A stretch of DNA of 34,716 nucleotides from Demequina maris (GTDB lineage Bacteria; Actinomycetota; Actinomycetes; Actinomycetales; Demequinaceae), in the NCBI RefSeq assembly GCF_000971155.1, contig NZ_BBLX01000016.1, forward strand, positions 1 through 34,716. The letters are read 5' to 3'. The notes below the pieces were generated by a model. That model searched no databases. It worked only from the letters and a program-made list of their open reading frames with translations, and had not been told where the DNA came from. The translations under genes and the position numbers were made by a program. Positions within the stretch are counted from its first letter, which is position 1, and each line of letters starts with the position of its first letter. This document shows, piece by piece, positions 8,499-15,067 of the stretch.

Positions 8499-9521
8499 TC
8501 AGGCGGGGGCGGGGCCCGTCGAGTCGCGCACCACGAGCCACGGCTCGACCGGCTCGAGCTCGCCCGGCTCGCGGCCGTTGATGACCTCCATGAGCGCGGT
8601 CACGGCGCGCAGGCCCACCTCGGTGAAGTCCTGGTGGACGGTGGTGAGGGCCGGGTGGGCGTAGCCCGACTCGGGCACGTCGTCGAAGCCGACGACCGAG
8701 ACGTCCTCCGGCACCGTGAGGCCGCGCTCCTCGAGCGCGTGGATCGCACCCATCGCCATGGGGTCGTTCGCGCAGAACAGCGCGGTGACGCCCTCCTCGA
8801 CCGCGAGGCCGGCGCGGTAGCCCGCATCGGCGCTCCAGTCGCCCTCGAGGATCGGCAGCCGCTCAAGCCCGCGCTCCTCGAGGAACGCGAGGAAGGTGTC
8901 GCGGCGCAGCTGCGCCTCGGTGAGGCCCGCGATGCCGGTGATGTGCTGGAACCGGCGGTGCCCGAGGTCGTAGAGGTGCTCGAGCGCGAGGCGCGTGCCG
9001 GCGACCTGGTCGACGGCCACGGAGCGCTCGGCGTGCGAGTTGCCGGTGAGCACGTACAGCACGGGGACGTCCGTGGTGGCCTCGACCGCGTTGAGCACGT
9101 CGGGGTGCTGCGCCATGACGACCAGGGCGTCCACCGAGCGCGCGAGCAGGAAGTCGAGCGCCTGCCCCATCGAGGACGGCTCCCACGACGCGGTCGTGAT
9201 GAGCGGCTTGAACCCCACCCGCTTGGCGGCATGCTCGATCGCGTACAGCGTGCTGGTGGGGCCGAAGTGCGGCACCTCCGGCATGATCACGCCGATCACC
9301 TCGGAGCGCCCGGTCGCGAGCGCGCGGGCGGCCATGTTGCGGCGGTAGCCGAGGTCGCGGATCGCCTGCAGGACGCGCTCGCGCGTCTCCGGCCGGATCC
9401 CCGGGAAGTCGTTGAGCACGCGCGACACCGTCTGGTGGGACACGCCCGCCCGCGCCGCGACATCGTGCATGCTCGGGCCGCGGCCCGACTTGCTCAGCGA
9501 GGCTGGACGCTCGGGTGTCAT
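8499..9521 (-). CDS. LacI/GalR-family regulator between the ara and gal genes (340 aa)
   Basis: This is a sugar-responsive DNA-binding regulator. The helix-turn-helix SMHDVAARAGVSHQTVSRVL (about residues 17-36) is followed by the hinge NMAARALATGRSEVIGVIMP and an effector-binding domain with LFCANDPMAMGAIHALEERG and VVGFDDVPESGYAHPALTTV. The start ATG (9519-9521) lacks a Shine-Dalgarno, but TAACCT sits seven bases upstream, which suggests a leaderless message. Longer in-frame starts would run through the GC-rich promoter region and add unrelated sequence. It is divergent from galK-galE and lies upstream of araD in the same direction. Related operator-like palindromes on both sides suggest it controls both sugar pathways and perhaps itself. 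The effector (arabinose, galactose or a phosphorylated form) cannot be told from sequence. Confidence 0.93.
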   Translation of the reverse strand: MTPERPASLSKSGRGPSMHDVAARAGVSHQTVSRVLNDFPGIRPETRERVLQAIRDLGYRRNMAARALATGRSEVIGVIMPEVPHFGPTSTLYAIEHAAKRVGFKPLITTASWEPSSMGQALDFLLARSVDALVVMAQHPDVLNAVEATTDVPVLYVLTGNSHAERSVAVDQVAGTRLALEHLYDLGHRRFQHITGIAGLTEAQLRRDTFLAFLEERGLERLPILEGDWSADAGYRAGLAVEEGVTALFCANDPMAMGAIHALEERGLTVPEDVSVVGFDDVPESGYAHPALTTVHQDFTEVGLRAVTALMEVINGREPGELEPVEPWLVVRDSTGPAPA

Positions 9522-9528
9522 GGCGGTC

Positions 9529-9534
9529 AGGTTA
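9529..9534 (-). promoter_or_regulatory. Probable -10 element for a leaderless LacI mRNA
   Basis: TAACCT on the minus strand fits the TANNNT pattern of actinobacterial -10 elements. It is seven bases from the ATG, so transcription would begin at or next to the start codon. There is no clear -35. Confidence 0.55.
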
Positions 9535-9549
9535 GCCCACGGCGTGCAG

Positions 9550-9559
9550 GGACGATGCG
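9550..9559 (+). repeat. GGACGATGCG motif, intergenic copy
   Basis: An exact copy in the divergent region between the LacI gene and galK, about 16 bases upstream of the TAACCT element when read on the minus strand. Confidence 0.8.
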
Positions 9560-9643
9560 GGGAGGAGGTCCCGCGCGCGGCGGCCGGGTGCCGCGCGCCC
9601 GGCGGGGGCGCCCGGGGACCTCGGTCCCGTGGCACTCCCCCTC

Positions 9644-9659
9644 ATGTTGACGATAACAT
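9644..9659 (+). promoter_or_regulatory. LacI-type operator upstream of galK
   Basis: ATGTTGACGATAACAT has ATGTT/AACAT arms around a central CG (6 of 8 pairs). It includes TTGACG, a possible -35 element. It matches the araD-upstream site in the half ATGTTRACG and most of the other half. The rest of 9560-9793 is GC-rich and holds no gene that I can support. Confidence 0.65.
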
Positions 9660-9793
9660 CGGGGCGACGACAACAGGCCGGGCGCCCTCGTGGGCGCGCC
9701 GTCGCGCCTCGCAGAGCCCGCGGTCGCCATGGGAGCATGGGACCCGGACACCGCGACGACGCCCGCGCCGGACGCAGCACCCCTGGAGGAACC

Positions 9794-10960
9794 GTGATCG
9801 ACATCCCCTCGCCCGAGTCCACCGCTCAGGCCTTCGAGGACCGCTACGGGCGCCGGCCCGACGGCGTGTGGTCCGCGCCGGGCCGGGTCAACCTCATCGG
9901 GGAGCACACCGACTACAACGACGGCCTGGTGTTCCCGTTCGCGGTCGAGCGCCGCACGTGGGCCGCGGTGGGCCGTCGCGACGACCGCATGCTCACCGTG
10001 CACTCGGGCGCGATGCCGGAGCCCGCGCAGGCCTCGCTCGACTCGCTCAGCCCCGACCTCTTCGAGGGCTGGAGCGCGTACGTCTTCGGCGTCGTGTGGG
10101 CGATGGAGCAGCGCGGGGTGGACCTCGCGGGCCGCACCGGCTTCGACATCATGCTGGCCTCGGACGTGCCGCTCGGAGCGGGCCTGTCCTCGAGCGCCGC
10201 GATCGAGTGCGCCGTGGCGATCGCCCTCAACGACGAGTGGGACCTGGGCCTCACCCGCCGCGAGCTCATCTACATCTGCCAGCTCGCGGAGAACGGCGCC
10301 GTGGGCGCGCCGACCGGCAACATGGACCAGACCGCGTCGCTCATGGGCGAGGCGGGGCACGGCGTCCTCATCGACGTGCGCGCCGAGACCGCCGACCCCG
10401 TCGCGCTGCACTTCGCCGACGAGGGCCTCGAGCTGCTCGTCATCGACACCCGCGTCCACCACGAGCACGCGACGGGCGGCTACGGCGCGCGCCGCAGGTC
10501 GTGCGAGGACGGCGCCGCGGCGATGGGCGTCGGCTCGCTGCGCGACCTCACCGAGGACGACCTGCCGCGCGCCTCCGAGACGCTCGACGACGAGACCTAC
10601 CGACGCGTCAAGCACGTGGTCACCGAGAACGCGCGCGTCGCCCGCACCGCCGAGGTGGTCGCGCAGGACGGCCCGCGCGCGATCGGCGACCTGCTCGTCG
10701 CCTCCCACGCGTCCATGCGGGACGACTTCGAGATCTCCGTCCCCGAGCTCGACCTGGCCGTCGAGACCGCGCTCGCCAACGGCGCCGTCGGCGCCCGCAT
10801 GACCGGCGGCGGCTTCGGCGGCGCCGCGATCGCGCTCATCGATGCCGACCGCGCCGCAGAGGTCGAGGACGCGATCGAGGCCGCCTTCGCCGAGGCCGGC
10901 CTGACCGCCCCCATCATCTTCGTGGTCAACCCGTCCGCGGGCGCGCACCGCGACATCTGA
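9794..10960 (+). CDS. galK: Galactokinase
   Basis: This cytoplasmic GHMP-family kinase phosphorylates alpha-D-galactose at C1, the first committed step of the Leloir pathway. It has 388 residues, normal for GalK. The galactokinase signature GRVNLIGEHTDYNDGLVFP spans about residues 31-49. The ATP-binding loop PLGAGLSSSAAIECA and the C-terminal GHMP motif TGGGFGGAAIALI are intact. The chosen start is GTG at 9794-9796, three bases after GGAGGA. The longer upstream reading would translate the operator region. It is followed 28 bases later by galE. No galT (galactose-1-phosphate uridylyltransferase) lies with it, so the pathway needs a gene elsewhere or a different route. It is divergent from the LacI gene, which probably represses it. 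Confidence 0.96.
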   Translation: MIDIPSPESTAQAFEDRYGRRPDGVWSAPGRVNLIGEHTDYNDGLVFPFAVERRTWAAVGRRDDRMLTVHSGAMPEPAQASLDSLSPDLFEGWSAYVFGVVWAMEQRGVDLAGRTGFDIMLASDVPLGAGLSSSAAIECAVAIALNDEWDLGLTRRELIYICQLAENGAVGAPTGNMDQTASLMGEAGHGVLIDVRAETADPVALHFADEGLELLVIDTRVHHEHATGGYGARRRSCEDGAAAMGVGSLRDLTEDDLPRASETLDDETYRRVKHVVTENARVARTAEVVAQDGPRAIGDLLVASHASMRDDFEISVPELDLAVETALANGAVGARMTGGGFGGAAIALIDADRAAEVEDAIEAAFAEAGLTAPIIFVVNPSAGAHRDI

Positions 10961-10988
10961 CACCCACCCCGCCCAACCAAGGAGACCC

Positions 10989-11963
10989 ATGACCTGGCTC
11001 GTCACCGGCGGCGCCGGCTACATCGGCGCCCACGTCGTCCGCGCGCTGCGCGAGGCCGGCATCGCCCCCATCGTCATCGACGACCTCTTCAGCGGCGTCG
11101 AGTCGTTCGTGCCGGAGGACGTGCCCTTCATCAAGGCGTCGATCCTCGACACCGACACCGTGGAGGCGGCGCTGCGCGAGCACGGCGTCACCGGCGTCAT
11201 CCACTGCGCCGGCTACAAGTACGCCGGCGAGTCCGTGAAGTTCCCGCTGCTCAACTACAGCATCAACGTCGAGGGCACGCGCTCGCTGCTCGAGGCGATG
11301 CAGCGGGCCGGCGTCGCGCGCCTGGTGTTCTCGTCGTCGGCTGGCGTGTACGGCAACTCCGGCGTGGACGTCGTCACCGAGACCACCCCCACCACCCCCG
11401 AGTCGCCGTACGGCGAGTCCAAGCTCATCGGCGAGTGGCTGATCCGCGACCAGATCGTCGCGACCACGATGGCGGGCACCCCGCTGGCGGCCACGAGCCT
11501 GCGCTACTTCAACGTCGCCGGCTCGGGCTACGCCGACGTGTGGGACGCCTCGCCGCACAACCTCTTCCCCAAGGTGCTGTTCGCGATCCAGGCCGGCAAG
11601 GCGCCGCAGGTCAACGGCACCGACTACCCGACCCCGGACGGCACCTGCGTGCGCGACTACGTCCACGTGAGCGACCTCGCGGCCGCCCACGTCGTGGCGG
11701 CGCAGCGCCTCGAGGCGGGCGACACGCTCGAGCCCGTCTACAACCTCGGCTCGGGCGACGGCACCTCGGTGCGCGAGATCGTCGACGCCATGGTCGCCGC
11801 CACCGGCACCGACCAGGCGCCCGTCGAGGGCCCGCGCCGCCCCGGCGACCCCGCCAAGATCGTCGCCGACGGCACCCTCGCCACCCGCGACCTCGACTGG
11901 AAGATGCGGTACTCGGTCCAGGAGATGGTCGACAGCGCCTGGGCCTCGCACCCCAAGGGCTGA
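10989..11963 (+). CDS. galE: UDP-glucose 4-epimerase
   Basis: This NAD-dependent short-chain dehydrogenase-fold enzyme interconverts UDP-galactose and UDP-glucose. The 324-residue protein has the Rossmann motif TGGAGYIG (residues 6-13), Ser115-117 in VFSSSAGVYG and the catalytic YGESK pair Tyr141/Lys145. The substrate-side segments LRYFNVAGS and CVRDYVHVSDLAAAH are typical. The ATG at 10989 has AAGGAG eight bases upstream. It is co-oriented with galK and almost certainly in the same transcript. It is slightly short of the E. coli length (338), within the family range. Confidence 0.96.
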   Translation: MTWLVTGGAGYIGAHVVRALREAGIAPIVIDDLFSGVESFVPEDVPFIKASILDTDTVEAALREHGVTGVIHCAGYKYAGESVKFPLLNYSINVEGTRSLLEAMQRAGVARLVFSSSAGVYGNSGVDVVTETTPTTPESPYGESKLIGEWLIRDQIVATTMAGTPLAATSLRYFNVAGSGYADVWDASPHNLFPKVLFAIQAGKAPQVNGTDYPTPDGTCVRDYVHVSDLAAAHVVAAQRLEAGDTLEPVYNLGSGDGTSVREIVDAMVAATGTDQAPVEGPRRPGDPAKIVADGTLATRDLDWKMRYSVQEMVDSAWASHPKG

Positions 11964-11976
11964 CCCCCCTTCCGCC

Positions 11977-12065
11977 AGCCCGCACGGGATCCGCCGCGAC
12001 ACGGCGGCGACGAGGGACGATGCGCCGGTCCAGCCGGGCGCGTCCTCCCGGGATCCGTGCGGGCT
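11977..12065. repeat. Inverted repeat after galE enclosing a GGACGATGCG copy
   Basis: Arms AGCCCGCACGG (11977-11987) and CCGTGCGGGCT (12055-12065) are perfect complements over 11 bases, with an imperfect GGATCC continuation inside. The 67-base interior holds a small CGCCG/CGGCG hairpin and the exact 10-mer copy at 12015-12024. It starts 13 bases past the galE stop and may contribute to ending that transcript. Confidence 0.5.
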
Positions 12066-12111
12066 GTCGGCGTGCGGGGCGGGGCGGGACCCTCGTGCCT
12101 GGCCCGGCCCG

Positions 12112-12128
12112 CGCATCGTCGCTAGATT
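12112..12128 (+). promoter_or_regulatory. Probable uraA promoter region with motif core
   Basis: TAGATT at 12123-12128 is a good -10 candidate, 37 bases before the uraA ATG. Two bases upstream lies a reverse copy of the nine-base core GACGATGCG (12112-12120). No convincing -35 is seen. With the copy at 12016 it forms a 10-bp inverted pair about 85 bases apart. Confidence 0.45.
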
Positions 12129-12165
12129 CCCCAGCAGTCCTCACCGCCCCTCATCAAGGAGAACC

Positions 12166-13467
12166 ATGAGCATCATGACCTGGACCGTCCACGGCGACGG
12201 TCGGTCCGTCAGCCCGGGCGAGGCCGTCGCCCCGCGCGAGCGCCTCAGCTGGCCCCGCACCGTCGGCATCGGCGCACAGCACGTGCTCGCGATGTTCGGC
12301 TCGACCTTCCTCGTGCCGGTCATCACCGGCTTCCCGCCCACGACGACGCTGTTCTTCTCGGCCGTCGGCACCGTCCTGTTCCTCATCATCACGGGCAACC
12401 GCCTGCCGTCCTACCTGGGCTCCAGCTTCGCGTTCCTCGCCCCGATCGCCGCGGCGCAGGCCTCGGGCGGCATGGGCGTCGCGCTCGGCGGCATCGTCAT
12501 GACGGGTCTCCTGCTCGCGCTCGTGGGCCTCGTGGTGCACTTCGCCGGCACCCGCTGGATCGAGATCACCATGCCTCCCGTGGTGACGGGCTCGATCGTC
12601 ATGCTCATCGGCCTCAACCTCGCGCCGGCGGCGTGGGGCATGGTGCAGGCGTCGGTCGGCACCGCGCTCGTGTCGGCTGCCTCGGTCGTGATCGTGACCG
12701 TCCTCTTCCGGGGCATCCTCGGCCGCCTGTCGATCCTCCTCGGCACCGTGGTCGGCGGCATCGTCGCGGCCTTCCGGGGCGAGTACGACCTCTCCGCCGT
12801 CGGCGACGCCGCCTGGTTCGGCCTCCCCGACTTCACGGCGCCCCAGTTCGACCTCAGCGTGCTCGCGCTGTTCGTCCCCGTGGTGCTCGTGCTCGTCGCG
12901 GAGAACATCGGCCACGTGAAGTCGGTCGCCGCGATGACCGGCGACGACCTCGACCCGGTCACCGGCCGCGCCCTCCTCGCGGACGGCCTCGCGACCACCG
13001 TCGCGGGCCTCGGCGGCGGCTCCGGCACCACGACGTACGCGGAGAACATCGGCGTGATGGCCGCCACCCGCGTCTACTCGACCGCGGCCTACTGGGTCGC
13101 CGCCGGCTTCGCCCTCCTGCTCAGCCTGTCGCCGAAGTTCGGCGCGCTCATCGCCGCGACCCCGCAGGGCGTGCTCGGCGGCCTCGCGACGGTGCTGTTC
13201 GGCATGATCGCGGTGCTCGGCGCGCGCATCTGGGCGCAGGGCAAGGTTGACTTCGGCAACCCGATCAACCTCATGCCCGCCGGTATCGCGCTGGTCGTGG
13301 GCGCCGCCAACTACACCTGGGTCGCCGGCGACATGACCTTCGAGGGCATCGCGCTCGGCACCGCCGCGGCGCTCGTGACGTACCACGTCATGGCCACCAT
13401 CACCCGCTGGCGTCACGCCGACGAGGCCGTCGCCTCGCCCGCGTTCGTCGACGGCGACGAGGGCTGA
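12166..13467 (+). CDS. uraA: Uracil/xanthine permease family transporter (NCS2, UraA/RutG type)
   Basis: This is a proton-coupled nucleobase importer of the cytoplasmic membrane (433 aa, about 14 hydrophobic segments). The two glutamates that bind the base in E. coli UraA (Glu241 and Glu290) correspond to Glu246 in AENIGHVKS and Glu293 in TTYAENIGV. The GLGGGSGTTTYAENIG block favours uracil over xanthine, but specificity is inferred. The start ATG at 12166 has AAGGAG upstream; an internal ATG three codons later is less well spaced. The gene stands alone and ends at a strong hairpin shared with the convergent metallopeptidase gene. It sits within reach of nucleotide genes (a phosphoribosyltransferase and purF/M/L lie further on), but not in one operon. 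Confidence 0.92.
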   Translation: MSIMTWTVHGDGRSVSPGEAVAPRERLSWPRTVGIGAQHVLAMFGSTFLVPVITGFPPTTTLFFSAVGTVLFLIITGNRLPSYLGSSFAFLAPIAAAQASGGMGVALGGIVMTGLLLALVGLVVHFAGTRWIEITMPPVVTGSIVMLIGLNLAPAAWGMVQASVGTALVSAASVVIVTVLFRGILGRLSILLGTVVGGIVAAFRGEYDLSAVGDAAWFGLPDFTAPQFDLSVLALFVPVVLVLVAENIGHVKSVAAMTGDDLDPVTGRALLADGLATTVAGLGGGSGTTTYAENIGVMAATRVYSTAAYWVAAGFALLLSLSPKFGALIAATPQGVLGGLATVLFGMIAVLGARIWAQGKVDFGNPINLMPAGIALVVGAANYTWVAGDMTFEGIALGTAAALVTYHVMATITRWRHADEAVASPAFVDGDEG

Positions 13468-13479
13468 CCGACCCGACCG

Positions 13480-13524
13480 GACGATGCCCGGGCCGCCTCG
13501 GCAGGAGGCGACCCGGGCATCGTC
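13480..13524. terminator. Bidirectional terminator built from two inverted copies of the motif core
   Basis: A perfect 13-bp outer stem, GACGATGCCCGGG (13480-13492) with CCCGGGCATCGTC (13512-13524), continues into a 6-bp inner stem (CGCCTC/GAGGCG) with a GGCAG loop and one mismatch. It lies between the convergent stops of uraA and the metallopeptidase gene. Both outer arms start with the core of the dispersed motif (GACGATGC), in opposite orientation. Confidence 0.82.
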
Positions 13525-13559
13525 GCGTCCGGGGCCCGCGCGCCGTCCCGGTCGTGCGG

Positions 13560-13910
13560 TCAGTCCCAGCCGAGCTCGTGCAGGCGCTCGTCCGAGATGC
13601 CGAAGTGATGGGCGATCTCGTGCACCACCGTGATGGCGACCTCGTCGCGGACGTCCTCGACGTCCTCGCACATCCGCAGCGTGGGGTTCATGTAGATGAG
13701 GATGCGGTCCGGGAGGGCGCCGCCCCACAGGTCGCCGCGCTCGGTGAGCGCGACGCCGTCGTAGAGGCCGAGGAGCTCCTTGTCGTCGCCCTCGGGCTCG
13801 TCCTCGACCAGGATCACGCAGTTGTCGATGAGGTCGAGGAGCTCGTCGGGGACCTCGTCGATCGCGTCCTCGACCGCCTTCTCGAAGTCCTCGCGGGTCA
13901 TCTCCACCAT
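13560..13910 (-). CDS. Small zincin-like metallopeptidase family protein
   Basis: This 116-aa cytoplasmic protein has the zincin motif HEIAHHFG (His97, Glu98, His101) near the C-terminus and the segment GLYDGVALTERG in the middle, as in the short actinobacterial metallopeptidase family (Pfam zincin_1). A third zinc ligand would lie in ISDERLHELGW. Substrate and role are unknown for the family. The ATG at 13908-13910 is chosen because GGGAG lies about nine bases upstream; two other in-frame ATGs (13931 and 13901) are possible. It converges on uraA at the shared hairpin. Confidence 0.88.
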   Translation of the reverse strand: MVEMTREDFEKAVEDAIDEVPDELLDLIDNCVILVEDEPEGDDKELLGLYDGVALTERGDLWGGALPDRILIYMNPTLRMCEDVEDVRDEVAITVVHEIAHHFGISDERLHELGWD

Positions 13911-13952
13911 GCCCCGATGCTCCCACGGCACCGGGCACGTCTTGCGCCTGCG

Positions 13953-13961
13953 CGCATCGTC
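13953..13961 (-). repeat. GACGATGCG, nine-base intergenic copy
   Basis: A nine-base match lacking the first G. It lies between the metallopeptidase start and the tRNA promoter, 16 bases upstream of the putative -35. Confidence 0.6.
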
Positions 13962-13977
13962 GCTGGTACATCCTCGA

Positions 13978-14007
13978 TTGGATTTTTCCCTCCATTACCC
14001 CTATAGT
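13978..14007 (+). promoter_or_regulatory. Promoter of the tRNA cluster
   Basis: TTGGAT (13978-13983) and TATAGT (14002-14007) are spaced by 18 bases in one of the least GC-rich stretches of the window, 40 bases upstream of tRNA-Glu. This fits a sigma-70-like housekeeping promoter. Confidence 0.7.
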
Positions 14008-14047
14008 TTTCTAGGCCTCGACGCAAGGATTCCTAGCGTGGATGCGA

Positions 14048-14120
14048 GCCCTCATCGTCTAGCGGCCTAGGACGCCGCCCTTTCACGGCGGTAGCACGGG
14101 TTCGAATCCCGTTGGGGGTA
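14048..14120 (+). tRNA. tRNA-Glu (anticodon TTC)
   Basis: The 73-base cloverleaf has acceptor GCCCTCA pairing with TGGGGGT (first pair G-U), D-arm with AGCGGCCTAGGA, anticodon stem CCGCC/GGCGG around loop CTTTCAC, and T-arm GGGTTCGAATCCC. No CCA is encoded. A small hairpin (CTCGCG GGAA CGCGAG, 14161-14176) and a TAAACT box (14143-14148) lie between it and the next tRNA, so tRNA-Asp may have its own promoter. Confidence 0.96.
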
Positions 14121-14182
14121 CGGAGTCGGGTCAGAGATGGTCTAAACTTCATACGTCTTGCTCGCGGGAACGCGAGAATCAA

Positions 14183-14256
14183 GGCCCTGTAGCGCAGTTG
14201 GTTAGCGCGCCGCCCTGTCACGGCGGAGGTCGCGGGTTCAAGTCCCGTCAGGGTCG
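14183..14256 (+). tRNA. tRNA-Asp (anticodon GTC)
   Basis: The 74-base cloverleaf has acceptor GGCCCTG pairing with CAGGGTC, D-loop with AGTTGGTTAG, anticodon stem CCGCC/GGCGG around loop CTGTCAC, variable loop AGGTC and T-arm GGGTTCAAGTCCC. No CCA is encoded. Confidence 0.97.
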
Positions 14257-14265
14257 CGGTACGCG

Positions 14266-14287
14266 AGCCCCTTCTCACGGAGGGGCT
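14266..14287 (+). terminator. Short hairpin after tRNA-Asp
   Basis: AGCCCCT/AGGGGCT with an eight-base loop, followed by TTCGTCTC, ten bases past tRNA-Asp. It may end the transcript or be a processing site before tRNA-Phe. Confidence 0.55.
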
Positions 14288-14320
14288 TTCGTCTCAAGTA
14301 GGGGGACGCCTCTGCGCCAA

Positions 14321-14396
14321 GGCTCTGTAGCTCAGTTGGTAGAGCGCACGACTGAAAATCGTGAGGTCACGGGATCGACGCCCGTCGGAGCCACCA
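14321..14396 (+). tRNA. tRNA-Phe (anticodon GAA)
   Basis: The cloverleaf has acceptor GGCTCTG pairing with CGGAGCC, D-loop AGTTGGTAGAG, anticodon arm CGACT GAA AATCG and T-arm CGGGATCGACGCCCG. The loop motif is ATCGA rather than the usual TTCGA. The discriminator A is followed by an encoded CCA (14394-14396), unlike its two neighbours. A strong terminator begins three bases later. Confidence 0.96.
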
Positions 14397-14398
14397 TC

Positions 14399-14428
14399 AA
14401 GCCCCCGGAGGATCGCCTCCGGGGGCTT
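14399..14428 (+). terminator. Terminator of the tRNA cluster
   Basis: A perfect 13-bp stem (AAGCCCCCGGAGG with its complement), loop ATCG, followed by TCTCGTT. Confidence 0.88.
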
Positions 14429-14473
14429 TCTCGTTCCCGGACGGCCCTCCTCGCCGCTCCCCCGGGGCGGCCG

Positions 14474-14483
14474 CGCATCGTCC
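14474..14483 (-). repeat. GGACGATGCG motif, intergenic copy
   Basis: An exact copy between the tRNA terminator and the next gene, about 110 bases before its start. Confidence 0.8.
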
Positions 14484-14590
14484 ATCCGGGCGACGCCGCC
14501 GCTCACGGTTCCCCGATTCCTGGCCTCACCCATTTGCGGTGGGCTGCCGATACAGGATTGACTAGGGACTATCCCGCTTGGAGGTGCCAG

Positions 14591-14971
14591 ATGTCCGACA
14601 ACTTCGGCCGCTACTTCGTCAACGCGATCGTCGCCGGCCTGCTCGGTCGCATCACGGCGGTGATCAAGACCGAGTTCGAGCGCGCGAAGCAGGAGATCGC
14701 GTCCAAGCTCAAGGGCATCGGCGTCGGCGTCGGCCTGTTCGTCGGCGCCGGGATCTTCGGCTTCTTCGCGAGCGGCGTCCTCATCGCCGCCGCGGTGCTC
14801 GGCCTCGCGACCGTGTGGCCCGCGTGGCTCGCGGCGCTCACCGTGGGCGGCGCGCTGCTGCTCATCGTGATCATCCTGGTGCTGATCGGCAACGCGCTGA
14901 TCAAGAAGAACAAGGACCTCACGCCGCACGAGTCGATCGACAACGTGAAGCAGGTCGTCGGCCTCAGCTAG
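14591..14971 (+). CDS. Small two-helix membrane protein, actinobacterial holin-X-like
   Basis: This 126-aa protein has a charged amphipathic N-terminal part (residues 1-45, with FERAKQEIASKLKG), two strongly hydrophobic helices (about 46-75 and 78-105) and a charged tail with KKNKDLTPHESIDNVKQVVG. That layout matches the putative actinobacterial holin-X / phage-holin-family proteins, which are chromosomal and have no proven role; no prophage genes are near. The ATG at 14591 has GGAGG eight bases upstream. It converges with the EamA gene over an 81-base gap. Confidence 0.8.
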   Translation: MSDNFGRYFVNAIVAGLLGRITAVIKTEFERAKQEIASKLKGIGVGVGLFVGAGIFGFFASGVLIAAAVLGLATVWPAWLAALTVGGALLLIVIILVLIGNALIKKNKDLTPHESIDNVKQVVGLS

Positions 14972-15031
14972 GCCGCTTCCGGCTGACGGGCGATCGGTCG
15001 CTCCGCTCCGCCGTGTCCGGCGCCGCCCGCG

Positions 15032-15067
15032 CGGCTATGCGCGCTCGGGCGGCTATGCGCGCTCGGG
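15032..15067. repeat. Perfect 18-bp tandem duplication over the eamA stop codon
   Basis: CGGCTATGCGCGCTCGGG is repeated head to tail (15032-15049 and 15050-15067). The unit carries the last codons and TAG stop of the EamA gene, so the duplication leaves a second Glu-Arg-Ala-stop copy just downstream. Confidence 0.9.

Noticed and set aside
14198..14590. Open frame running from tRNA-Asp through tRNA-Phe into the holin-X-like gene
   Set aside because: It translates tRNA sequence and a terminator. The real start of the membrane protein is the ATG at 14591 with its own ribosome binding site.
14591..14971. Prophage holin
   Set aside because: No lysin, capsid, integrase or attachment-like repeats nearby. 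The holin-X family is chromosomal in actinobacteria.
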